Assembly (NCBI RefSeq): GCF_024055595.1
Contig: NZ_JAMXOF010000001.1
Location: 1,488,001 to 1,552,000 of the forward strand
Direction of reading: 5' to 3'
From: Mucilaginibacter aurantiaciroseus
Lineage (GTDB): Bacteria; Bacteroidota; Bacteroidia; Sphingobacteriales; Sphingobacteriaceae
DNA: 64,000 nt
Shown: positions 36,760 to 44,679 of the stretch, piece by piece
How positions within the stretch are numbered: the first letter of the stretch is position 1
How the letters are laid out: every line of letters begins with the position of its first letter
The notes under the pieces: generated by a model
Seen by the model: only the letters and a program-made list of their open reading frames with translations
Database searches by the model: none
Told to the model about the DNA's origin: nothing
Program-made: the position numbers and the translations under genes

Positions 36760-37446
36760 TTAGGCCGGTATGGTTTCCGAAGCTATTCTTTTTAGGTCTT
36801 CTTTGTTCAGTATCGTCTTCTTTTCGTAATGTTCCAAATGAAAGCTTTCAAGCTTCTGTAGAAGATATTGTAAGGTGAATTTTTCAGCAACCGTTAGTTT
36901 TCCGGTAATGATCTTACCCACATAACTGGTATGTTCAAATACGCTGAATAATAACCCTTTCCCTTCGGCAGTAATAGCGATATGCTTACTTCTTTTATCC
37001 TTTACATCGTCCCATTGCCTTACGAGCCCAGAAGCAATCAACCGCCTGATCACTTCTGTACCGGATGTTTTTTCCTGCAAATTATGGCTGATCAGTTCAC
37101 TCTTTGATAAATGGTTGTGCGTAAGCAAAATTGCTAACGCCGTAAAATCTTCTGTAGTTTGCAAAGACGTTCCTTCCAAAGCTTTTTTAATATAAGATTT
37201 CGCGTAACGGCCCATAAAAACAAACAGCCGGCTAATATTATTATCCAATTGGTAGGCAATATCCAATGCTGTGGTATCACTGTTACCAAACCTCACTTCA
37301 TTATTAATATTGTTCCCGGTAGGGTCGCCAACTTTATTCAGCAAAAAACCTGTAAAATCCTGAATAGAAACTTCACGCGAATGGTTCTCAGCTTCCAGTT
37401 CCTCTACAAGGCTAATCAATTGGTGAATAAGTTGGTATGATTTCAT
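36760..37446 (-). CDS. MarR-like winged-helix transcriptional regulator
   Basis: A 228-residue regulator. A variable N-terminal part (1-85) precedes a MarR core: TTEDFTALAILLTHNHLSKSELISHNLQEKTSGTEVIRRLIASGLV as helices 2-4, then the wing RQWDDVKDKRSKHIAITAEGKGL and a long dimer helix. It resembles MarR proteins longer than the usual 150 residues. It is the last gene of the group running left from folE, separated from the MpaB-like gene by 40 bp. It is a natural candidate regulator of that group. Confidence 0.85.
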   Translation of the reverse strand: MKSYQLIHQLISLVEELEAENHSREVSIQDFTGFLLNKVGDPTGNNINNEVRFGNSDTTALDIAYQLDNNISRLFVFMGRYAKSYIKKALEGTSLQTTEDFTALAILLTHNHLSKSELISHNLQEKTSGTEVIRRLIASGLVRQWDDVKDKRSKHIAITAEGKGLLFSVFEHTSYVGKIITGKLTVAEKFTLQYLLQKLESFHLEHYEKKTILNKEDLKRIASETIPA

Positions 37447-37486
37447 AGTTATTTAAAATTAAAAGGTATCGGCCGGTTGTTCAAAT

Positions 37487-38554
37487 TTAGTTCCTTTTAC
37501 TTACTTCCGGGTTTTGCATTTTGAACGCAGCGTAAGCCTTATAGTAGCTTTGCTTACTATCACCCTGTGGTTTTAAGCTTTTTAGCAAATTTAATGTTTT
37601 TATAAGCGTAAGCTTATAAGCGGGTAATTCAGGCGCTTTAATTGCCAGCATGTCAGCAATTTCCTTTCCAAGAAGATAGCGCATCAGGCCTAATATATCA
37701 TTTGCAGTTGCCTTGCTTTTATTTACAGCTAAGATATGATTGGTTAAGGACTGTGTCAATTCCTGGCCATGTTTGGAAACTTGAAATTGCCGTTGTTTAA
37801 TAAGAGAATCCAGTTGCTGCGCTTTTTTAGAATTTTCAGGAATAAGGTCTTGGTCCAATCCCGACAAAGATCCAACTACCGCCCAAATATGCATGAACGC
37901 TGCCTGATCTTCGTGGCTTACATTGTACCCCAGCATCCGTAGCCCGCGAATAACTATAAGTGAAAAAGAAAGGTTGGTCCCCGCCATGTCCTCCTCATTG
38001 ATTGGCACTCCCCAGCTGTTATCCCACTTATCGCTTTGAAGCGTGTAATATCGAACCGCAGCGTGCATGATACGTACTTTTAAGATCTCCTCATAAGCTT
38101 TTCCATCCTTACTAAAAGCATCAGGCCCCATCACTTCCCAAACAAAAATGGCGGTATCATAAAGCCTCTTGGTAGTTTGCTTGCGTATCAATTCAGATAA
38201 ATACAACACCATAGCACCATTAGCAGCGTTATAGCAATAAGGTAATGATAACAAGCCCAATAAGCTCATTATGATCTCGGAATGCCGGCTATAAAAAGCG
38301 GCTCCGGCCTTCATTAATCTTGGTTGCGCCCATTTAGGCAAACTGTTAGCCTTATCTATAAAATCAAACCCAGGGAAAGCATTCTTTAATGACTTCAAAT
38401 GTTCAAATCCTGATTTGCCAACCATCCACAGCTGTAATTGCTTTTTTTTTGCTTCATCAGCAAAAACCAGCCTAATAAAATCATCAGCCTGCAAATCGCC
38501 CGACAACCGCTTTTTATTTAGCAGCTCATTGTTATATGGTGTATTACTATTCAT
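37487..38554 (-). CDS. MpaB/Lcp (DUF2236)-like oxygenase-family protein
   Basis: A 355-residue helical protein related to the MpaB/latex-clearing (DUF2236) family. Landmarks: FYSRHSEIIMSLLGLLSLPYCYNAANGAMVL (about 88-118), KVRIMHAAVRYYTLQS with an Arg-x3-His metal/haem-type pattern (about 160-175), the family box GVPINEEDMAGTNLSFSLIVIRGLRMLGY (about 182-210) and WAVVGSLSGLDQDLIPE. Family members include haem-b rubber dioxygenases and the mycophenolic-acid oxygenase MpaB; the substrate here is unknown. It overlaps the FAD oxidoreductase gene by 8 bp, so the two products probably work together. Confidence 0.78.
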   Translation of the reverse strand: MNSNTPYNNELLNKKRLSGDLQADDFIRLVFADEAKKKQLQLWMVGKSGFEHLKSLKNAFPGFDFIDKANSLPKWAQPRLMKAGAAFYSRHSEIIMSLLGLLSLPYCYNAANGAMVLYLSELIRKQTTKRLYDTAIFVWEVMGPDAFSKDGKAYEEILKVRIMHAAVRYYTLQSDKWDNSWGVPINEEDMAGTNLSFSLIVIRGLRMLGYNVSHEDQAAFMHIWAVVGSLSGLDQDLIPENSKKAQQLDSLIKQRQFQVSKHGQELTQSLTNHILAVNKSKATANDILGLMRYLLGKEIADMLAIKAPELPAYKLTLIKTLNLLKSLKPQGDSKQSYYKAYAAFKMQNPEVSKRN

Positions 38555-39803
38555 TTATGGGTATTGCTTGTATAATAGCTTCAGCAGCAAGCCTGCCACT
38601 TTTCATAGCTGCATTAATTGATCCATTCATTAAATAATCACCGCAAATAAAGCATTGGGCATTTAAGCGAATGTCTTTATAATCCGGCATGTTCCGCACA
38701 TGCTCATCATTCGGCAATGCATAATCGATATGATATGTTTTTAGATGCTTCCAGTTGATAGCATCGGGATACCAAAATTTAAGCTCATTGATAACATTTT
38801 CCTGAAGTTCCTTTTGATTGGCTTTGATATGGTTGCCAATTAGCGAAAGTGAAATTAAAGCATCACCACTTTTTGAGTAAGCAGGTGATATACAATCCAT
38901 AATTGCTATGTTGTTAACGAGTTTACCAGGCAAAGTATTTAAAGCAATGAGGGGCATTATAAAAGGCTTTTTTAACGATGTAAAGTACATATTGCTCACA
39001 GAATGGTGAGCAACAGGCATATTTACAATTGGCGCCGGTGAATTTAACTGGTCTGTTGCATTGAGCACGAAGTTGCCTTTGTAAATTTTTCCGTTTGTTG
39101 TTGTTACAGAATTAGATTCTATAACCCATACTCTCTGATTAAATATGATCTCTTCAGGTAACAATCCTTCGGCTAGCTGTTTGGGAATCATCCCCATTCC
39201 TCCTGCCGGAATTGCAGCATCGCCTTCGCTAAACATTTTAAACACAAACTCAAACATCCGACTTGATGTAGTTAACTGATCCTCCAAAAATATACCCGTC
39301 ATAAAAGGCCGGAAAAACTGATTCATGATCCTTCCGCTAAAACCCTTGCGTTTCAAATACTCCGTGGTCGTAATCTCTGGCGCGGCAAATATTTCTTCTA
39401 TAGTTTTTCGGCCAAGTACTAATTTGAGCTTTAACATCCGCATTTTATCTGCAAATGTTGCTGCCGGAGACAGTAGTGTACTTATAAGAGAACTAGGTTG
39501 CCTGATAGGATCGCCCATATTAGTAATCCCTTTTCTATTGAGTATCAAAGCGCCAGGGTCAAATTTACAAAGCTTTAATGCGTCATAATCTAAAAAACGC
39601 TTTGCTTCAGGGTAGGCGGTTAAAAACACTTGGAAACCCCTGTCGAGGAGGAAACCATCAACCTCATCTGTACGTACCCTGCCGCCTACTGCATCAGAAC
39701 CTTCCAATATAAGTACCGATTTGCCTGCTTTCTTTAATACTTTGGCAGCGGTTAACCCGGCTAAACCGGCTCCAATAATAATTACCTCAGCGTCGTTTTT
39801 CAT
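38547..39803 (-). CDS. FAD-dependent oxidoreductase (amine-oxidase/phytoene-desaturase-like)
   Basis: A 418-residue flavoprotein. The dinucleotide-binding fold is VIIIGAGLAGLTAAKVLKKAG (about 6-26) followed by LILEGSDAVGGRVRTDEVDGF, the GGR motif typical of the amine-oxidase/carotenoid-desaturase group. The C-terminal FAD-binding part is CFICGDYLMNGSINAAMKSGRLAAEAI. It is most like uncharacterised NAD(P)/FAD oxidoreductases rather than true phytoene desaturases, which are longer. It overlaps genes on both sides (8 bp with the MpaB-like gene, 4 bp with the flavin reductase gene). Confidence 0.88.
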   Translation of the reverse strand: MKNDAEVIIIGAGLAGLTAAKVLKKAGKSVLILEGSDAVGGRVRTDEVDGFLLDRGFQVFLTAYPEAKRFLDYDALKLCKFDPGALILNRKGITNMGDPIRQPSSLISTLLSPAATFADKMRMLKLKLVLGRKTIEEIFAAPEITTTEYLKRKGFSGRIMNQFFRPFMTGIFLEDQLTTSSRMFEFVFKMFSEGDAAIPAGGMGMIPKQLAEGLLPEEIIFNQRVWVIESNSVTTTNGKIYKGNFVLNATDQLNSPAPIVNMPVAHHSVSNMYFTSLKKPFIMPLIALNTLPGKLVNNIAIMDCISPAYSKSGDALISLSLIGNHIKANQKELQENVINELKFWYPDAINWKHLKTYHIDYALPNDEHVRNMPDYKDIRLNAQCFICGDYLMNGSINAAMKSGRLAAEAIIQAIPINE

Positions 39804-40462
39804 CCATTTATAATAAAATCGTTATCCTCTGATAACAAATAAGGTTTTGCACCAGGTTTTGCAAAACTCAATTGCCCCACAAGTTGCGGAAGGTAATAAG
39901 TATCTAAGCCGGCAACAGTCATCGTTCCTGCATTAATGTGATCAATAGTTCCGTCTGCTTTTATCAAAGCATCTTCGGTTAAAATATGAACAACTTCGCC
40001 GATGACTATAGTAGTGCCATTAATTTCCATATCGATAACTTCACGAAGTTCCAGCCCGATACGAATGTTGGACTGGTTTACAAAAGGCGCTTTAAAGCCT
40101 TTAATATATTGTTTTTTAAAACCGCATGCGTCAAATTCAGAAACCCCGGATGGATAACTGGCGCTGGTTTGGTGTGCTTGCATATACCAATCGGGTAACA
40201 CGTTATTAAGTGTGTACTCCCCTGTTGACTTAATATTAATAAGGGTATCGTTATGCTCGCGCTCCGGCCGAAGCACCAAACCAATAAGCGGAGGATTTGC
40301 CCCCAGGTGAAAAGCAGAACTTATAATACATAAATTGGTTATGCCATCTGTGCTGCTTGTACCCAACAAATTTAAAGCCCGGTAACCAATTAAGCTATTG
40401 ATAAGGCTTATCCGGTAATGCTTTTCCAACTCATATATCTCGTCACTTTTAAAGTTCGTCAT
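39800..40462 (-). CDS. Flavin reductase-like FMN-binding protein
   Basis: A 220-residue protein of the flavin-reductase-like split-barrel family. The flavin-binding region is LNLLGTSSTDGITNLCIISSAFHLGANPPLIGLVLRPE (about 30-66), then NDTLINIKSTGEYTLNNVL, typical of the family's LKNI/GEF motif. Such proteins bind FMN and reduce it with NAD(P)H, or act as cryptic oxidoreductases. It is the first gene of the flavin reductase-FAD oxidoreductase-MpaB-like set and lies 46 bp after folE on the same strand. Confidence 0.88.
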   Translation of the reverse strand: MTNFKSDEIYELEKHYRISLINSLIGYRALNLLGTSSTDGITNLCIISSAFHLGANPPLIGLVLRPEREHNDTLINIKSTGEYTLNNVLPDWYMQAHQTSASYPSGVSEFDACGFKKQYIKGFKAPFVNQSNIRIGLELREVIDMEINGTTIVIGEVVHILTEDALIKADGTIDHINAGTMTVAGLDTYYLPQLVGQLSFAKPGAKPYLLSEDNDFIING

Positions 40463-40508
40463 CTTAAATTTTTTAAATTGCCTAAACCATTTCTACACTA
40501 AAATCCAT

Positions 40509-41189
40509 TTACCCAATATATTTTAAAAATTCATTTTTTGTTTCTGTATTTAAAAACTGCCCGCAGTATTCGGCCGTAAGCGTGGTACTGCCTGCATCCC
40601 TTATGCCCCGGCTTGATACACAATGATGATGTGCATCAATAATAACCGCTACATCATCTGTACCCAAAGCTTCTTTCAGCATATTGGCAATTTGCATGGT
40701 CAATCTTTCCTGCACCTGTGGCCGCTGAGAACAATACTGAACAATCCTGTTTAATTTTGACAAGCCGATTACCTGCCCGTTACTGATGTAAGCCACGTGA
40801 GCTTTGCCAACTATTGGTACAAAATGATGTTCACAGTTACTGAACACCGCAATATTGCGTTCCACCAGCATTTGCTTATATTGAAATATATTTTTAAATA
40901 ATGTCGGCTTAGGCTTATTAGCCGGATTAAGGCCGCTGAATATTTCCTTTACATACATTTTGGCCACCCGCTTCGGCGTATCTTTTAAACTGTCATCATC
41001 CAGGTCCATCCCTAAAACCTGCATAATACCGGTAAAATGTTTGGCTATCAGTTCCATTTTGGTATCATCATCCATCTCAAATGCATCAGGCCTTAATGGG
41101 GTATCAAAAGCAGAACTATAATATTCGTGTTCAAGGTCGGTTATTACCTGCTCTACCATTATGTTATTTATGCTGTCGTTATTTATCAT
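40509..41189 (-). CDS. folE: GTP cyclohydrolase I
   Basis: A 226-residue enzyme that converts GTP to 7,8-dihydroneopterin triphosphate, first step of folate and pterin synthesis. Zinc ligands are Cys119 and His121/122 in FSNCEHHFVPI and Cys190 in AHHHCVSSRG. The core VGKAHVAYISNGQVIGLSKL and the C-terminal STTLTAEYCGQFLN are canonical. An alternative ATG ten codons downstream (MVEQVITDLE) is equally possible. It leads a group that also has flavin enzymes; in several bacteria light- or stress-induced groups combine a second folE with flavoproteins and photolyases, so this may be a pterin supply for such a system and not the housekeeping copy. Confidence 0.93.
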   Translation of the reverse strand: MINNDSINNIMVEQVITDLEHEYYSSAFDTPLRPDAFEMDDDTKMELIAKHFTGIMQVLGMDLDDDSLKDTPKRVAKMYVKEIFSGLNPANKPKPTLFKNIFQYKQMLVERNIAVFSNCEHHFVPIVGKAHVAYISNGQVIGLSKLNRIVQYCSQRPQVQERLTMQIANMLKEALGTDDVAVIIDAHHHCVSSRGIRDAGSTTLTAEYCGQFLNTETKNEFLKYIG

Positions 41190-41232
41190 GAAATTATGTT
41201 AGCATTAGTATAAATTATTCTTTTATCTGGTA

Positions 41233-41332
41233 TAACACTTCCTTCGTGTTTCTGCAGCGTTGGCTATATGCTGTTATGAAGTGTTAATTCGCATCAAATT
41301 TAATTCAATTTTGTACTATAATTTTTATAGTA
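41233..41332. promoter_or_regulatory. Two inverted repeats upstream of folE
   Basis: TAACACTTC (41233-41241) and GAAGTGTTA (41278-41286) are perfect inverted 9-mers 36 bp apart. Further upstream TACTATAA-TTT-TTATAGTA (41314-41332) is a perfect palindrome with 3-nt centre. Both lie within 145 bp of the folE start and are candidate operators. The rest of 41190-41520 is A+T-rich. Confidence 0.4.
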
Positions 41333-41520
41333 GTGTAATAATGTATTAATTAAGAAAGGTTATAAATTAATATTTCTGCATTTTTTTCCAATTTTATATG
41401 GATCATTTCTTTTTTAGTTATAGCAAGTTTAATTATTCGCCCTTTTTTAAATAACAGAAGCCATTTGACGCGATGCTTTAAAGGAGAAAATAGTTTCGGA
41501 CATCCCTATACTTAATTTAT

Positions 41521-42155
41521 CATAGGGCGGCAAAAACTGCTTTAATAGGCATTAGTGTTACAGCAATTATTTTATTGGTATCTTCGAGTGTTAAACGTTT
41601 AGGTGGGGCTACCCACAGCTATTATCAGAATATTGACTTCAATAGTCTTAATTATCCGTGCTAAAAAAAATCCAATAAAGATCGTTAAGGTGTATCGTGG
41701 GGAATATTGCCGCTTGTTGCAGGTCTGTTGTTATTGTAGAAGCAATTAATAAAACAGGGTTGATCCAAACTTTGACCCACCTCCGCCATCAACAGGCATC
41801 ACATTCTGTAGTAGCAACAGCCTGAGGAAGCGTTGTCACTGTAGCATTTACCTGTAACCTCAAGAATAATTTATCAGCGGGTTTAATTGCGGGTAATGTA
41901 GTACAGGGCCGGGTTCCCGAATTGATAACAAGTGCAGTTTTAATAGATATTGACCTTGGCCCTAACCTATCTATTACCGGCTCGCTTGCAACCATATTGT
42001 GGCTGGTTGCATTAAGGCGCGATGGCCAGACAGTAAGTGCCTGGGCATTTCTGAAACTTGGCGCTGTAGTTATGACATTCGCGCTATTATTTTCTTTAGG
42101 GGTAGCTATAACTTTTATAACTAAAATAATAAACCAACTTTTACAAAAAATTTAA
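41521..42155 (+). pseudogene. arsB: Decayed arsenite efflux pump gene (ArsB family)
   Basis: No full frame exists, but translating in changing frames gives recognisable ArsB pieces in the right order: AAKTALIGISVTAIILLVSS, LPTAIIRILTSIVLIIRAKK, SWGILPLVAG, VEAINKTGLIQTLTH, then NLSAGLIAGNVVQ and SAVLIDIDLGPNLSITGSLA followed by TILWLVALRRDGQTVSAWAF. Several frameshifts and an in-frame TGA (position near 41823, where a Trp is expected) separate them. The last 234 bp (41922-42155) remain open and could look like a small gene, but they are only the ArsB C-terminus. No arsR or arsC is nearby. The N-terminal half is missing. Confidence 0.8.
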
Positions 42156-42172
42156 AAAGCTATTTTTATCGA

Positions 42173-42201
42173 TTTAACTAAATTTATTTAGCTTAGTTAA
42201 A
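42173..42201. promoter_or_regulatory. Inverted repeat upstream of the 7TM-zinc-ribbon gene
   Basis: TTTAACTAA (42173-42181) and TTAGTTAAA (42193-42201) are perfect inverted copies with an 11-nt spacer, 60 bp before the start of the next gene. A -7-like TGCTTTTG follows at 42211-42218. Possible autoregulatory operator. Confidence 0.4.
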
Positions 42202-42261
42202 TTATAAACCTGCTTTTGTATAGCCTCCCCGGGTGCAAAAAGCAAAACACCTCTTTATTGC

Positions 42262-44172
42262 ATGTATAAAGTGTACCCCGGCTTTTTATGCCTTGTTTTT
42301 TTATTGGGTTGCAGTTTAACCCTGGTAAAAGCACAGGTAATTGTACCTGTAACCGATACCGCCAAACAGCATGTTTTCAATTATGGCGAAATACAATATT
42401 ACGTAGAAGACGGCAACAGATTAAACATTTCGCAAATTAGCAACCCTGCGTTTAGCGGCAAGTTTAAATCAAACCTTAATCCTACTCCTCAGCTAAAAAA
42501 TATTAATGCTACCTACTGGTACCGCATTACGCTTAACCAATCCATCGCCACAAAGAACAATTGGATCCTGGAGTTTTTTGACCAAACCATTGATAGCATA
42601 ACCGTTTATTCACCGACAGCCTACAACAGGTATACCGTTACGCAATTAGGTAGCAATCGCCCCTTTGCAGATCGTTTATACAGACATAAAAACTTTGGCC
42701 TTAACCTCAATAATGATCTGAAGAAACAGAATGTATACTACTTCCGCCTGCGCTCCAACCAGTCGGCTAATGTTATAATCGTACTACGATCTGTAAACTG
42801 GTTTATTAGCTACGCGCTCGATGAGTATTTTTTCTTCGGGATATTCTACGGTATGATACTGGTTTTTGGCCTCTATAACTTCATGATGTTTATTGCCATG
42901 AGGCAAAGGCAATACCTATATTACATTGTTTACAACCTCAGCATAGGCCTTTATGAAATGTGTACCGATGGCATCGCATACCAATACCTATGGCAAATGG
43001 CCCCCGCCTGGAACCATTATGCCTATGGGATAGCACTTTTTTTGGCCAGCATATTCGCCACTCTTTTTGCACAAAGCCTGCTCAATTTAAAAGTCAACGC
43101 CCCCCGCTTTAATAATATAGTTAATGGCATCCTTATAAGCCGCTGCATATTTTTCCTGGCGTGCCTGTTTATCAACAGGGCCTGGTTTGAGTATAAAATA
43201 GTAGAGTTTATTCCTTTATCTTTTTCATATGCCGCCGGTTGCTACATATTACATAAAGGCTACAGGCCTGCGCGGTTCTTTTTAATTGGATATAGCTTTC
43301 TGTTTTTTGGTTTTGTTATTAAAACGCTTATTGCTTTAAACATATGGTGGCTGCCAGTTACAGCCCTTAATTTTTACAGCCTTAGCTTTTGCTTTATAAT
43401 GGAGATGCTGTTCATCACATTTGCTATTGGTGACCGCCTTCGTCTGTTTAAGCGCGAAAAAGACCAGGCACAGGAGCGCATGATAAAGCAACTGCAAAAG
43501 AATGAGGAATTAAAGGACATGCTTAATAAAAGACTGGAAGAACAGGTGGCAGTACGTACACAGGAAATAATGGCACAATCATCAGTTATCGCGATACAGA
43601 ACACCGAGCTTACCCAGGTAAATAAGCTGCTTCAGCAGCAAGCTGAGGAGATTTCGCGGATGAATGTCATACTGGAAAAGGACAACCTTTTACTGCATAA
43701 CGATATTGAAAAAGTAACACATGATCGGGTTATGCTTACGGATGTTGATTTTGAGGAGTTTAGCCGGATCTACCCCGATAAGGAGACCTGTTTTAAATTC
43801 ATGGCAGAGATCAAATGGGTGAATGGGTACACCTGCAAAAAATGCGCTAACGATCATTATGGTAACGGGCACCAGCCTTACAGCCGCCGATGTTCTAAAT
43901 GTGGGTATGAGGAATCTGTTATTGCTCACACTATTTTGCAAAATACTCGCATACCCATCAACAAAGCTTTTTATATAATCTTTTTGATGTATTCTACAAA
44001 AGGCCAGATATCATCACATAAGTTATCCGAGATCTTATCCATCCGTCAAAGCACCTGTTGGGCTTACAGTACCCGTATCAAAAAGATAATGGAGGGTATG
44101 AAAAAAGGACTGCGCAATGCCGGCAGCAAAGGCTGGAGCAAACTGGTTATGGAAACTATGTCAACAAAATAG
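42262..44172 (+). CDS. 7TM-DISM receptor fused to an IS1595-type zinc-ribbon/HTH domain
   Basis: A 636-residue protein. After a signal peptide (to about 24) comes an extracellular beta domain of the 7TMR-DISMED2 kind (about 35-175), then seven hydrophobic helices (about 188-392, starting FFFGIFYGMILVFGLYNFMM), and a long coiled coil (about 395-490, many E/Q/K heptads). The cytoplasmic end (495-636) has two CxxC pairs, C525/C528 and C544/C547, and the segment ESVIAHTILQNTRIPINKAF...ILSIRQSTCWAYSTRIKKIM. That matches the N-terminal zinc ribbon plus helix-turn-helix of IS1595-family transposases, without the catalytic DDE/N domain. A membrane sensor with a DNA-binding tail is the simplest reading. 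It lies 508 bp before GH30/GH16 genes, same strand, and may regulate them. Confidence 0.82.
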   Translation: MYKVYPGFLCLVFLLGCSLTLVKAQVIVPVTDTAKQHVFNYGEIQYYVEDGNRLNISQISNPAFSGKFKSNLNPTPQLKNINATYWYRITLNQSIATKNNWILEFFDQTIDSITVYSPTAYNRYTVTQLGSNRPFADRLYRHKNFGLNLNNDLKKQNVYYFRLRSNQSANVIIVLRSVNWFISYALDEYFFFGIFYGMILVFGLYNFMMFIAMRQRQYLYYIVYNLSIGLYEMCTDGIAYQYLWQMAPAWNHYAYGIALFLASIFATLFAQSLLNLKVNAPRFNNIVNGILISRCIFFLACLFINRAWFEYKIVEFIPLSFSYAAGCYILHKGYRPARFFLIGYSFLFFGFVIKTLIALNIWWLPVTALNFYSLSFCFIMEMLFITFAIGDRLRLFKREKDQAQERMIKQLQKNEELKDMLNKRLEEQVAVRTQEIMAQSSVIAIQNTELTQVNKLLQQQAEEISRMNVILEKDNLLLHNDIEKVTHDRVMLTDVDFEEFSRIYPDKETCFKFMAEIKWVNGYTCKKCANDHYGNGHQPYSRRCSKCGYEESVIAHTILQNTRIPINKAFYIIFLMYSTKGQISSHKLSEILSIRQSTCWAYSTRIKKIMEGMKKGLRNAGSKGWSKLVMETMSTK

Positions 44173-44340
44173 CTACAAAAAACAAGCTCGTTGATAATTT
44201 ATTGCTTTTGATTTTTCATCAATTGTTACTACTTCTTTTGATAAATTAAAAAGCCCCTACCACTTTATTTATATAATAATTAAAGTTGGTCTGATATTTA
44301 CATCCTTTAATACTATTTCGCTAAAATTAAATTGCGACGA

Positions 44341-44436
44341 AAGCGTATCATTATTTTTTTTTATTTTTTTTCAATGATGGCTTAAGCCGTTCAAACCCAC
44401 TTACCTGTAAAAATACAATGTGATACAAGCGTATCA
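44341..44436 (+). promoter_or_regulatory. Repeated AAGCGTATCA sites upstream of the GH30 promoter
   Basis: AAGCGTATCA occurs at 44341-44350 and 44427-44436. The second copy is the right half of the palindrome TGATAC-AAGC-GTATCA (44421-44436). They lie 47 and 133 bp upstream of the -33 element of the GH30 promoter, good positions for an activator. Otherwise the gap 44173-44679 is A+T-rich with no gene seen. Confidence 0.45.
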
Positions 44437-44482
44437 AACCATATACAATTAATTAATTATCAAGTATTTATAAACTTTATAG

Positions 44483-44514
44483 TTGTTTACAACGTAGAAA
44501 TTGCTTTAAATTTG
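44483..44514 (+). promoter_or_regulatory. Promoter of the GH30-GH16 operon
   Basis: TTG (44483-44485), 21 nt, TAAATTTG (44507-44514) match the Bacteroidota consensus exactly. The leader would be roughly 160 nt to the GH30 start at 44680; an open frame also begins at 44560 but gives no signal peptide. Confidence 0.65.
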
Positions 44515-44679
44515 TCTTAACCAATTATAACGGCATCTGCTATTTTCCTGAAAAAATAAATGTTCAAGGCTCCGTCTTTCGGATCGCTTACGCTTACTTT
44601 TTTTAAACAACAGTTAATTAGTTATTGTGCCCGCTTAAATCAAAAAATGCAAACCAATTACTTAAACCAAATAACTATT

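Noticed and set aside
41922..42155. 77-codon frame that looks like a small membrane protein
   Set aside because: It is the 3' end of the decayed arsB gene; upstream ArsB segments lie in other frames.
44560..44679. Earlier in-frame start for the GH30 gene
   Set aside because: Its 40 extra residues would precede the lipoprotein signal; the exact promoter at 44483-44514 leaves this stretch as leader.
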